In this document: one piece after another, positions 23,864 through 34,191 of the stretch
How the letters are laid out: each line of letters opens with the position of its first letter
Position numbering within the stretch: position 1 is the stretch's first letter
The notes under the pieces: model-generated
Database searches by the model: none
The model's input: only the letters and a program-made list of their open reading frames with translations
Told to the model about the DNA's origin: nothing
Translations under genes and position numbers: made by a program
Assembly (NCBI GenBank): GCA_015680685.1
Contig: MNCI01006638.1
Coordinates: forward strand, 6,246-70,245
Length of the DNA: 64,000 nucleotides
Direction of reading: 5' to 3'
Source of the DNA: Gnetum montanum
Taxonomy: Eukaryota > Streptophyta > Gnetopsida > Gnetales > Gnetaceae

Positions 23864-24121
23864 TCTTCTCCAGTAATTTTTTCATCCTTCTACATGGTAG
23901 AGACTCCAGGCCAAGTAGGGTGTTTAATTTTGTCTCCGAACACCATCATTTTTGTAATTTTTCCTTCTCTATACACTCAGGCACTTGGTAAAATTAATGT
24001 TGTGTCATGTATGTGTGTATGTGTGTCATATGTGTCAAATCATGTGTGTTTTAAATAAAAGTCCATACCTTCCAAATTTTAGAGTAACTTGAGGATGAGT
24101 TTTTACTCAGTCGTGGGGGTA

Positions 24122-25012
24122 TGATGAAGTTTCATTATGTCGATGCATTTACTAGGCTACATATATGGGACCCTGTATACGTGGCCCCGTCGATGCATCC
24201 TTCCATGCGTCGACATGGCCCCATTTATGCATCATCTGTTTTATCCTATAAATAAGAGTTCTTCCACCTCTCTTAGGTACCTTTTTGTCAATTTTTGTAA
24301 AGCTCTTGCAGTTTTTCCCCACAAGAGTTAGAATATTTTTCAAGTGCCTACAGTAGGTGTAAGAAAGGTGTCCAACTCTTTATTCGAGCGCTGATGTATC
24401 TGAGCCCATTGGCATGAATGGCAATAAAGATGAGCTTTTTAAGCATTCCTTGCAACATTTGGACTTAGTTATTTAATGCATTTAATAGTTTAATATCTTT
24501 ATGCTTTGATAGTTACTTAAGTTTCCATTGTTGTTATTTCTATCTCTATCGCTCTTTCATAGTTTGTAGAAACCATAAGTACGACCATCTCGAATGTAAA
24601 CCCAACGCTTAGCAACCTAGTGATGCTTAATGTCTGGTAACCTAGTAGTGGTTAGGGGATGCTTAAGATATCCCCAGAAGATGGGATCAGATACTTATGC
24701 TAGGAATAGTTAAGATACAGATTAGGATAATTATAGATTAGATAATATTTCATTCCTTACTTTCCATATCTTAAATAGACGCCAAAAGATAAAGTAAAAA
24801 ACCATAAAAATAAATTACCTCAATCTCAATTAACCATCGCCACTAGTACATCACAAGTGAGATTGGGAAGACAATGACCATTCTAACAAAGGATTTTGCT
24901 GGTTAAAGGTCTGGTGTATGTTAAGTGCTTACAGTCTACGAAATTCGACCGAGTCGTGTGTGAATGCTCGTGATTCGCATGGTTGGGCATAGGGGTACCT
25001 AGCCGCTCATCA
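24122..25012 (+). mobile_element. 3' LTR of the nested element
   Basis: 891 bp, TGATGA...TCATCA, preceded by the purine tract 'cgtgggggta' (24112-24121). TATA box at about 24246-24259 and 'gcaataaagatgagc' near 24421 match the 5' LTR. The ORF pair 24137-24343 is LTR sequence. Confidence 0.93.
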
Positions 25013-25199
25013 CCAGGCATAAACCATTTTACATACATGTATTCTATCCAATATTATCAAGCTTTTAGTAAATGTGAAAAGGTGTATGAAGATACTTTGC
25101 CATACCACCATCATGACAGAAGAACTTTCTTTTCGATGACCCACCACTATTAAGAAATGATAAGGATGTAAGTGAGTTTCTAATTAATGAAATATTAGA

Positions 25200-25964
25200 G
25201 GATGAACTGAATTTTAATGATAATCATTATTACCTTGACTAGAGGACTAATTTTTCCAATTTCATGAATTTAAACACTTGGATACTAAGAGTGGATGGTA
25301 CCTCTTCCAAGAAAGGGTGTGGAGTAGGAATAATGGTTATACCTCCTAGTGAAATTCCTATCCTTAAAGCTATCAATTTTTTGCAACCTATGACTAACAA
25401 CATGGTTGAATATGAAGCACTCATACATGGGATAAGTTAGCTAAATATTATGACTTGTCCAAGCTTAAAATTTATAGTGACTCCCAACTAATAGTAAACC
25501 AAGTCAAGGGAACCTTTGACAATAAAGATGTCACAATGAAATCATATAAAGCTTACATTCTTGAACTATTTAAAGATTTTGAATGTGTAACCATCGAACA
25601 AGTACCAAAAGAGGAAAATTACATTTTTGATGCACTAGCCCAAATGGCCACCACTTTAGATGTCCCGTTCAAACACAATGCTTGGGATTCAGAAATTACT
25701 ATTGAAAAGGTGAAATCTTATTCTTATCCTAATAATGTGTTTTCTTTTCAAGTGTTTGACGATGATAACCATGTTTGTAAATTTCTATTTTCAAAAGGAG
25801 AATTTAGTGATCAAGGGGATATATCAAAGGATGTTGTGTTTTTAAACAAAATATCTCTTGAAGTAATACTTATGAAAGAATTATTTAATGACTTACACAC
25901 CAAGACCATAGACTTATTCAAAAATACTAATTGGAAAACGTTAGTTGAAACTGAAACAATCTAG
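25200..25964 (+). pseudogene. Archaeal-type RNase H of the Tat-like element, placed before RT
   Basis: Reading across a stop at 25438, the segment gives 'WILRVDGTSSKKGCGVG' (25270-), 'NNMVEYEALIHG' (25398-), 'LKIYSDSQLIVNQVKG' (25462-) and 'FDALAQMATTL' (25627-). These are the D, E, D and final D positions of a ribonuclease HI fold of the type found as an extra domain in Tat elements. It is the first coding block after the nested insertion and lies upstream of RT. A homologous, half-deleted copy is in the same place in the minus element (50477-50004). The 169-codon frame from 25455 extends about 110 residues past the domain into a linker shared by both copies. Confidence 0.85.
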
Positions 25965-26106
25965 ATTCAAAAGAAAGGAAAACAATATCTTGTTAAAATT
26001 GGAGTTTGTTTACATTCAAATGAAAGACAAAGCTGGTCAAATTACTACATGAGTTTAATGATGTTATGGCTTGGACTTATGAAGACCTTAAACTTTCAAT
26101 CCATTA

Positions 26107-26802
26107 GTGATGACACATACAATTCCCCTTAGGCTAGAAATAAAACCGTTTAGGAAAAAACTTGGACCTATAAATCAAAAGATTGAAGCCCTCATGAAAG
26201 AAAAAATCAACAAGTGCTTAGAATCCAAAATTATTTACCCAGTGAGACACTCTAATTGGATATCAAGCTTAGTACCTATTAGGAAACATACTAGTGAATT
26301 AAGGATATGTATTGATCTCTGTAACCTTAATGCTTCTTGCATTAAGGATAATTATCCACTCCTCCTTATGGAGGAGCTATTGCAAATTGTGAATGGGGCT
26401 CAAATGTATTTCTTTTTAGATGGGTATTCAAGATATAATCAAATTTCAGTAAATAAGAAAGACTAGTACAAAATAGTTTTCATGGCAAAATGGGAAACCT
26501 TTTAGTTTGCTAAAATGCCCTTTGGCCTTATAAATGTTGGCTCTACATTTTAAAGAGCTATGGACAAAAATTTTGAAGGGTTAATTAGAAAGTGCATTAT
26601 GATCTACTTAGATGACTTAATCATTTTCTCCAAAGATTGGGTTACACACCTTAGAAACCTTAGGAACATTTTTATAAGATGTAGACAATTCGGTATTACC
26701 CTGAATGCAAAGAAATCCATCTTCGAGGTTCAAAGTGGTAAATTCCTAGGTGAGAAGGAGGGGATTGCAATTGATCCCAAGAAGGTAAATCTAATTTTCT
26801 AA
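26107..26802 (+). pseudogene. Tat-like reverse transcriptase
   Basis: Successive pieces read 'LRICIDLCNLNASCIKDNYP' (RT block with the first catalytic Asp region), 'FFLDGYSRYNQI', 'FAKMPFGLINVGSTF' and 'IMIYLDDLIIFSK', with both Asp of the YLDD box intact, then 'FLGEKEGIAIDPKKV'. Stops at 26464, 26503 and 26551 break the frame. It belongs to the polyprotein of the outer element. Confidence 0.92.
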
Positions 26803-27400
26803 GTACCTTACCCTCTGTCCAAAACTAATCTAAGGGCATTCTTTGGGAAAATCGAGCTTCATTAGATGATTTATTCCCATCTATGTTGAATTAGTTAGAG
26901 CATTGAATGAGATGCTTAAAAAAAATAGTAATATGCATTGGAAAAAAGAAAGAAAGAATGTTTTTCTCATTATCAAAGATGTCATTATAGATGCTCCTAT
27001 CTTGGCTTCTCCTCAATATAAAAATGAATTCCACTTATATGCTTCTTCTAGCGACGTTACTACCATTGCTATCTTGACCTAAGACATAAACGATCAAGGT
27101 GAGAGACCCATAGCTTTCATGTATGCACCTTTAAAGGATGAAAAATTAAGATACTCACCTATACAGAAGAAATTATATGCTGTAATAAAAGCCTTGAAGA
27201 AATTCTGCCACTACTTGTTAAATGCAAAAGTCTTTGTCATTGTCCCTGACCTAGCCACCATTGCTTTAGCTAAATTACAAGATCCTAGTGAAAAATGTTC
27301 TAAATGGGTTATGAAGATGCAAGAATATAATATTCAATGAAAGGTATCCAAGTTAGTTAGAGGGACTGGCCTTGCCAAGCTAATTACCAAAGCCTCAACT
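26803..27400 (+). pseudogene. Gypsy RNase H (second RNase H of the Tat-like element)
   Basis: The segment follows RT and reads 'LASPQYKNEFHLYASSSDVT', then 'GERPIAFM', 'IQKKLYAVIKALKKFCHYLL' and 'FVIVPDLATIALAKLQDPSE'. The usual Glu in the second motif is replaced by Lys/Gln here, while the minus copy keeps 'SSIEKQLYPVIKALKKF'. Stops and an indel near 26880 confirm decay. Confidence 0.85.
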
Positions 27401-27496
27401 TCAGAAAGTTGTGATGCACCTAAAGATAGAGAATCAATTCCTTTTCACATATTATCCATCGATGAGGAAAATGATATTCCATTTGCTCCTAATCAA

Positions 27497-28700
27497 TTGT
27501 ATGATCCATGGTATGGTGATATCAAATTTTATTTAACATTTCATAATTGTCCCTCAGATTTACCTAGACATAAGAGGAAGCTGTTAATATCAAAATATTT
27601 GAAATTCACTTTAAAAAGTGGTGAACTATCTAGAAAGAACTTCCAAGGGATATACCATAAGTGCTTGGACCAAGAACAAGCTAACAATGCTCTAAAATAG
27701 CTTCATGAGAAAGGACATATAGGATACTGCTCATTAGTTCATAAAATTGTGAGGGCTAGTTATTATTGGCATAGTATGATAAATGATACTCACAATTTGG
27801 TTATAACGTATGTCCAATGTCAAATATTTATAGTTAAAGATCCCAAGAGTTCAATCCCTTTACAACCTATAATAGAAACTAGACCATTTGCACAATGGAC
27901 TACAGATTTTATCATAGTAATTAATCCTTTATCTACTACCCTACACAAGTTTATCTTAACATCCACTGATTATTACACACATTAGTTAGAAGTAAAAGCA
28001 ACAAAACTGCATCATCTCGTGAGGTCATTCGCTTCTTAGAAAATGATATAATCTTGAGGTATGGGTATCCTTATGCTTTAGTAGTTGACAATAGAGCCAC
28101 CTTCATCTCCATAGAGTTTACAAATTGTGGTAGAGAACATAACATCATTATCAAGGCAGTAACCAAATATTATCCACAAGGTAATAGTTTGGCTAAGTCC
28201 TCTAACAAAATCATATTAGATGGAATTAAGAAATGACAACCCAAAACCCACAAACTTGACACAAATAACTAAAATGAGCAGTTTGGGTAGATAGGATTCG
28301 TTATAAAGAATCAATCAAGACTACACCATACAATTTAGTGTACGTAAAAGAATCAATATTGCCAATTAATTTGCAAATTCCAACATATCAATTCTTCTTG
28401 GACTATTTATCGGCTGATGGGCATCTAATATCATGTACATGTGACATTTGGAATCTAGAGCTTAAAAGGTTTAAAGTAATTGAAAATCAACATAGTCATC
28501 AACAAATTGTCAAGAAATGGGTTGATAAGAAATATGCAACAAAAGTATTTCAAGTAGGTGACTTGGTTCTTAAAAGGGATAGAGCATCTGGTCAGATTTC
28601 CCTCAAACTAAGTTTTCTCCTATGTGGTCTGGTCCATTCTAAATTGCAAACATCATTGGCCCCAATGTATAAAAAATTACTGATTGCATGGACGTAGGTT
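27497..28700 (+). pseudogene. Tat-like integrase
   Basis: An N-terminal zinc-binding part is visible as 'LHEKGHIGYCSLVHKI' with a following 'YVQCQIF' (27698-27830), the core start as 'PFAQWTTDFIIVINPL' and the C-terminal domain as 'KVFQVGDLVLKRDRASGQ' with 'MWSGPF' (28545-28640). Several frameshifts (27985, 28235, 28600) break it. The homologue at 48440-47245 on the minus strand helps define the limits. Confidence 0.88.
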
Positions 28701-29997
28701 ACATAGAAATTTTAATGCATTTCATTTGAAGCATTTTTACTTAAGTGCCCCATGTGGACACCTAGTAGAGTCTTAGTTGCATGCTTTCTTTCTCCTTGCC
28801 ATGCATTTCATTTATATATAGTTGCATTTGCATATTTTCTTTGCATTTTCATCATTTATTTCTTGGCATATTCTTTTGATTTTTGCTTTGCATATTATTT
28901 TAATAATCATTATGGTCCTTTGAGTTACTAGGCATTAGTTCATCAGAACACCATCTAAAAATAATATGAGTATAATTATTTATATAATATTTTGTATTAC
29001 TATTACCTAAAACCTCTTTTATACTATATATTTCAAAAATGCTATGATTCTTCCCAGTCTTTTTCAAGGTTTTAGTTTATTAGTTATTTTGGATTATGAA
29101 GGAAGGGATTTATGTTGACTTATCATGTAATCATCATGATCATGTGATTGTAGGATATGTGATGTTGGAGAGTGGTTAGCCATAATCACTAGGTGACCTT
29201 GGAAAATCCCATTTTTCCTCTCATAAGCCCTAACCCTCAAGTGTGATCCATGGCTACCCTTTGAACAATAGGGTGAGGTGTCTACATCTTCACTTGAGAA
29301 TCCTTAGCCACCCAGGAGAGCTGCTATGATGTTATCAAATTGGAACTAAAGGCACATACACCAGGGTTGAACTGCACCATGGGCAAAGTATCCTCGTAAA
29401 AATAAGGAATGAGGACCATGTTCATTGGTAGTGTAATAAGTTCTTGATTATGATGGGTTCTAGAAGCTATCCTCACCCTAAACTTTGTTTCCCCTTTAGA
29501 ACTTATTCCCCGCGTGCACCCGCACACCCCCCCAAAAAAAAGGGCAAATAATCCTTTTTCATTCATTTTGTTTCTCAATGTAAAAAAGAAGAAAAAAAGT
29601 TTGAAGAAAAAATCTAAAAGTTGTGGCTAGCCACAATCTAATGTGAGCTTGTCCTCCTCATTAAGTTTAGTATAGGTCTTGTGCTCAAAGTAGTCCTCAT
29701 ACTTTTGACTTTTACTTTGTGAGAGGATTGAGAATGCATTCTTAGTTACATTTTTATTATATATATATATATATATCTATGTAGTAAAAATAATAAATTA
29801 TATATTTGGATTTTAATTAAATAAGATGGTGTGGTTTAGATGGCCCATGTTTGGTACTTTTTTCATTATGCGGCTATTTTAATCATGCTTAGATTAGTAT
29901 TGTTTGCTTTCAAATTTCAATTTTTCCATTTTGTGATATTTTCATTTCTCTATCTATTTCATTTTCTTTTTAAAATTTCATGGTTTTTGTTATCTTT
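28701..29997 (+). mobile_element. 3' non-coding tail of the Tat-like element
   Basis: No gene. The tail is shared with the minus element (47190 down to 45926), for instance 'gttagccataatcactaggt' near 29175, and holds a TA microsatellite (29757-29776). The ORFs at 29324-29578 and 29840-30133 are chance. Confidence 0.75.
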
Positions 29998-30030
29998 GCA
30001 CTTGCATGCAATTAAATTTTTGGGGCTAAG
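29998..30030 (+). promoter_or_regulatory. Polypurine tract with conserved upstream box
   Basis: 'cttgcatgcaattaaatttt' followed by 'tggggctaag' ends exactly at the 3' LTR start TGTTGATG (30031). Confidence 0.75.
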
Positions 30031-33000
30031 TGTTGATGTCAACCTCATCAATTCTAAGCACAAGGCCACGATCAATGCAGACATAGGCCATTATAGTTGC
30101 GAAATAGTCAAAATGCATAGATCTAATTCATAGAAATTCAACTAATGCTATACTGATTTTATGCAAAAAAAGAAAAATATATGCAACCAAGGTCCCCAAC
30201 CATGCGGAAAATTAAAATAAAGTAAAAAATTATTAATTTCAACATTATCATCTTGGATGTATATTTAGTCTAAAAAGCTCCTTTGTACCAATCCCATTGT
30301 CTTTAAACATCGGTAAAGTCTATTCTGGATTGCATGCTTGGTTATACTTAGCTAGCTCATTTGTATTTTTCTTTATAAATTTTGTGAGAACATTCTAAAA
30401 TATAATAGATAGCTAATGATAGCCATGATTGAGACACTTTTCAGTAGTGTCCATTTATTACTGATGATCAAAAATGGTAAGTCTCTAAGAACTAATTTTA
30501 AAAGAAAGAGTATATTCAAAGATTAATTTGTAAAAACAAGAGATTCTTGTAATGATGAAGAAACTAAAGCTTAACTTTAGTGCCCTCCTCATTATGCATG
30601 CAGATGGCCTTTTAGGATAAGTTGGACATGTCTGCTCATTTTGTGAATGATCAAATAGATTTTTGAATGATCTATGATAAAGCTCATAAAAGCCATGTAT
30701 TGGTTTATGCTTTTAGATAAATCATTAATAATTATAACTATACAAATTTATGAAGTTGCTCATTCTCATTTTATTTGAATTATCAGGGATGGAAATGAAG
30801 CAGACAGACGAAACATACCTAGAATGCTATTAAAAAATTTTATTTGTGAATAGGATGAAGAACTAAAATGGAATTTCATTTCTAAATAAAAAGAAGAAAC
30901 TAATATGTTTCATTGGCTTGAAATACATTTAGTTGTAAAACATTGCATACTCACTCTAACATTCATATTGGATACTAGTTTGATTATAGGTAATTTCTTA
31001 GCTACAGCTCTGAACTAGTATTTTGGGTGCTGCATGCATCCAATATTATAGTACAAATAAACAGAGACAACCTGAGTAATATCATAGAACCAGAAGGCAT
31101 CATGGGCATTGATAGTGCCAATGGTGGTGCTAGATGTGACACATGCTAAAGGTAGAATGTGGTAGACATTAGTTGATGAATCTTGATTCATTTGGTTGCG
31201 ATATCGGACCCACGATATTAGGTACGCAATATCAGGTATGCGATATTGCACCCAACAATGATATCGGATACACGATATCGTGACTCTTACATGAGCCTAT
31301 AAATAGACATGTAGGTGCATGAGGAAGAGAGTATTTTATCAATTTTTCAGTAAGTTTTAATAGTTATTTTAGTGTAGGATCTTTTTGTCAATTTTTCCTC
31401 TCAACCCTCTCTCCTTGTGCATGCCCGTAGTGTGATGATTGTAATTGTACAACATCCTTAATTCGAGTGTGAGGTACTTGGACACGCACATGACTAGAAA
31501 TAAAGATCAAGATTACTTCATTCATTGCAACATTCACTTAGTTTAATTATTTAATTATTATTGTTATTTATTGCTTTCATAGTTAATATCTCTTCACCCT
31601 AACTCCTTAAACGTGGAATGAGTACGACTTAATCATGAGCATTTAAGTGTGACTACTTAGTAACCTAGTACCATACCTAGAATCTACGCTTGGTAATCCT
31701 AGTAGTAGTCATGCATGAGGTCCAAGATGTGTATGGATGATTAAGGAATGGATGCTCATCAGACTTAGGCTAGTTTAGATTCTCTCTTCCTATCTCTTCT
31801 TAGTATAGCTCTCTCTCTCTCCCTTTTTGCTCCTAGCTTAGCTAAGATTATTTTCCATCACCTCTAGAAGTAGCATTAGTTTAGGAACACATCATACACC
31901 TGACTCTAGACTAAACCATATGTGACAAGAAAATACTAGTCTAGGTGGGAAGACAACGAACTACGATCAATGAGTAACTATCTAGATACCACAGCTAGCC
32001 TATCTATAGAGTTTGACTAGATCATGCTTGAAATGCTCATATTCGTATGGTTCAGTGTAGGGGTACCTTGCCACTCATCATTAGTGGTAGGAGAATGAAC
32101 TAACAAGAAATAGCATTGCTACAGTTACATGGGTGGTGGCCATTCATGGCGATGGTTGTGGTCATTAGTGGCGAATGTTTCAAAAGTTATGGTGAGGTGG
32201 TAGAACGTGGGTGCCATTATGAATAGCTACATTAACTATAAACAATAACAAAGGTAGTGTGATAGGAGGGGGGTCTTCTGGGAGGATCCTGGGAGGAGCT
32301 AGTGGCTCAAAATTGGATCTAGAGGTAGGCTATCATGAAATAGATAATAACACACAAGTAGCAGATAGTCGCGGCATCTCTTTGGCTACGCACCGCTATT
32401 TGTCAATAGTGCATTAATGTGTAGGTTCATACTGTGGTAGGATAAAACCCACGATGGTTGATGCTATACCTGAGTAATTTAGATAGTGTGCATAGTGGCA
32501 AGCAACCTCTAGCAAGCAAGAAAGCATGGGATCTGTAAGGAGCAACAACCACAGTAACCGCAACCATGGACATGCAAGACAAGTGTGATTCAAATTTTTT
32601 TCCTCTTTCCTTTTGTAGCAATGCAAGCAATGAAAATCATGTGTAGGACATAAGATGTGTGTTTTTCTTTTGGTTAGTAGCTTATCTTAGTGATGTAGAC
32701 ATGGGTGGACAGTCTCTCTCTCTCTACGGCAGTGCACTAAAGGTGGTAGAGGATGGTAGGCTTTGAGAAACCGTGGTTGTTACTCCATGTGAATTGTGGT
32801 AGGAAGTATTTTTTTCTCTCTTTCTTCTCCTACTCACTCCCTATTTCTTTCTACAACAATGGAATTCCAAGTGGTGCACGTGGTTGGTGGGACAACGAAC
32901 GATCTTACAAATTTCACTTTTAGCTCCCTGGCACATGGGCGGTCTTTCCCTCCCACATTGTACCAACTATGGTAGCAGTGCCAGTACCTTCCATTGGTAC

Positions 33001-33340
33001 TCTTTCTATTTCTCTCTCTCTCTCTCTCTCTTTCATGGTAATTACGGTCTTCCTGCCTAGCAATGGATACCATCGGCAGGTAGTCACGGACCAGTAGCAC
33101 CAGCGAGCAAGACTAGGAAAAATTCATTTCTTTTAGTTACTTATTTTATTTGAAAGAATTATTTAATTTAAATTCTAGATTTCTTTTTTTTAGTTAATTA
33201 TTTGTAAAAGGCCACGTAGCCCTCTCCAACTATGACTATTCCTAGGTTTCTATACCCATAAAAGAGGTGCCTTAGGCAATAGTTTCCTAAAATGAGTTTT
33301 CTTTCCAGGTGTTGGTGCATACAAAATTTATGCATCAACA
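30031..33340 (+). mobile_element. 3' LTR of the Tat-like element, split by a solo LTR
   Basis: It runs TGTTGATG...ATGCATCAACA and aligns with the 5' LTR from 9558. Without the solo LTR it is about 2.4 kb. It contains CT-rich runs (32711-32726, 33013-33034). ORFs at 32414-33434 are LTR sequence. Confidence 0.9.
31174..32080 (+). mobile_element. Solo LTR of the Athila-like family
   Basis: 907 bp, TGATGA...TCATCA, flanked by TTAGT at 31169-31173 and 32081-32085. The other LTR of the host element keeps the empty site ('gacattagtggtag' at 10688-10701). It has a GATATC array (31199-31283), a TATA box ('cctataaatagac', about 31299-31311) and 'gaaataaagatcaag' near 31498. It is what remains after recombination between two LTRs of an inserted element. 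Confidence 0.93.
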
Positions 33341-33359
33341 ACCATGTATGCATGCATGC

Positions 33360-34191
33360 TGATGAGTAGCAAGGTACCCCTATGCTCAACCATACGAATA
33401 CAAGCATTTCATGCACTATCCGGTCGAATTCCAAGTACTAAGTGCCTATGCACCTTTGTGGAACAATAACAGGTTGGTTAATTATTGTCTTCCAAAACTT
33501 GCTTGCATGTTACAATTGTATGGTTAAGTAAGCTTGAGGCATATGATTTTTATAGCTTTTCTGTGTTTTATATCCTATGCTAGTAAGGAGGAGGAGAGAG
33601 ATAACTAAGTAACTAATCTAATTAACTATTCATTAACTAAGTTCTAATTACTCCTAACACCAGTATCTGTTCCCACTTGCCGTACACATCCTAAACCAGT
33701 GCAGCACTACTGGGATTACAAAATGCTAATCATTACTAGGTTACCAAGCACTACACAGATGCTTGAAGCGATCATACTATGTGTATTTAACTAAGAGAGT
33801 TGTAGGGTAAGAGAAATCATTAATCAACTAGGAAAACATTAAATAATAATTCATGCTAAATAATCTATTCTGAATGCTGCAAGGTTTATCATAAAGTTTG
33901 TCTTTATTATCATACACAAAGTGTGCTCAAGTACACAATGATCAAATAAAGATCCGTTTGCTTTATGACTCCTACTGTGGGCATGTAGAAATAATTCTAA
34001 CTCTGGGGGAAAATGGCAAGAGTTAGGCTAAGGGACTAACTATTTAATGTGAAAACCAAGGGCACCACCTCTTATTTATAGGCGAGGAGACAAGCCCTGA
34101 TATTGGGTTTCCGACATCGCATGGTTGGATCCGATATCACAGACCTAATATCATAGACGCAATATCACAATCCGAATATAGTGGTTCATCA
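33360..34191 (-). mobile_element. 3' LTR of the minus Athila-like element
   Basis: 832 bp; on the minus strand it starts TGATGAACC at 34191 and ends GCTACTCATCA at 33360. A degenerate GATATC array lies at about 34098-34180 and the TATA box at 34071-34080. Confidence 0.92.

Larger units (their letters stand above)
14508..25012 (+). mobile_element. Nested non-autonomous gypsy element with gag-protease and an extra coiled-coil ORF
   Basis: Both ends are exact: CCAGG at 14503-14507 and again at 25013-25017, LTR termini TGATGA...TCATCA, a tRNA-Asp-type PBS after the 5' LTR and a 'cgtgggggta' purine tract before the 3' LTR. Inside, in order, are gag (15471-), protease (17933-18553), a 2 kb non-coding module shared with the Athila-like elements, an LTR-like promoter segment (20520-20640) and a second ORF (21034-23863). 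I see no RT, RNase H or integrase motif on either strand. The gag, protease and 3' module match the minus-strand autonomous element at 33360-42941, so that family is the likely source of enzymes. Confidence 0.9.
9558..33340 (+). mobile_element. Tat-like Ty3/gypsy element, full length, broken by two later insertions
   Basis: The element is bounded by the direct repeat ACCAT at 9553-9557 and at 33341-33345, a perfect 5-bp target-site duplication. The 5' LTR starts TGTTGATTTCAACC at 9558 and the 3' LTR ends ATGCATCAACA at 33340. Between them, in order, are gag (12378-), protease (13918-), archaeal-type RNase H (25200-), RT (26107-), RNase H (26900-) and integrase (27497-28697). A second element (14508-25012) sits between protease and RNase H, and a solo LTR (31174-32080) sits in the 3' LTR. 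Removing these and one copy of each target duplication leaves about 12.4 kb. The gag CX2HX4HX4C knuckle and the extra RNase H point to the Tat lineage. All genes have stops and frameshifts. Confidence 0.9.
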
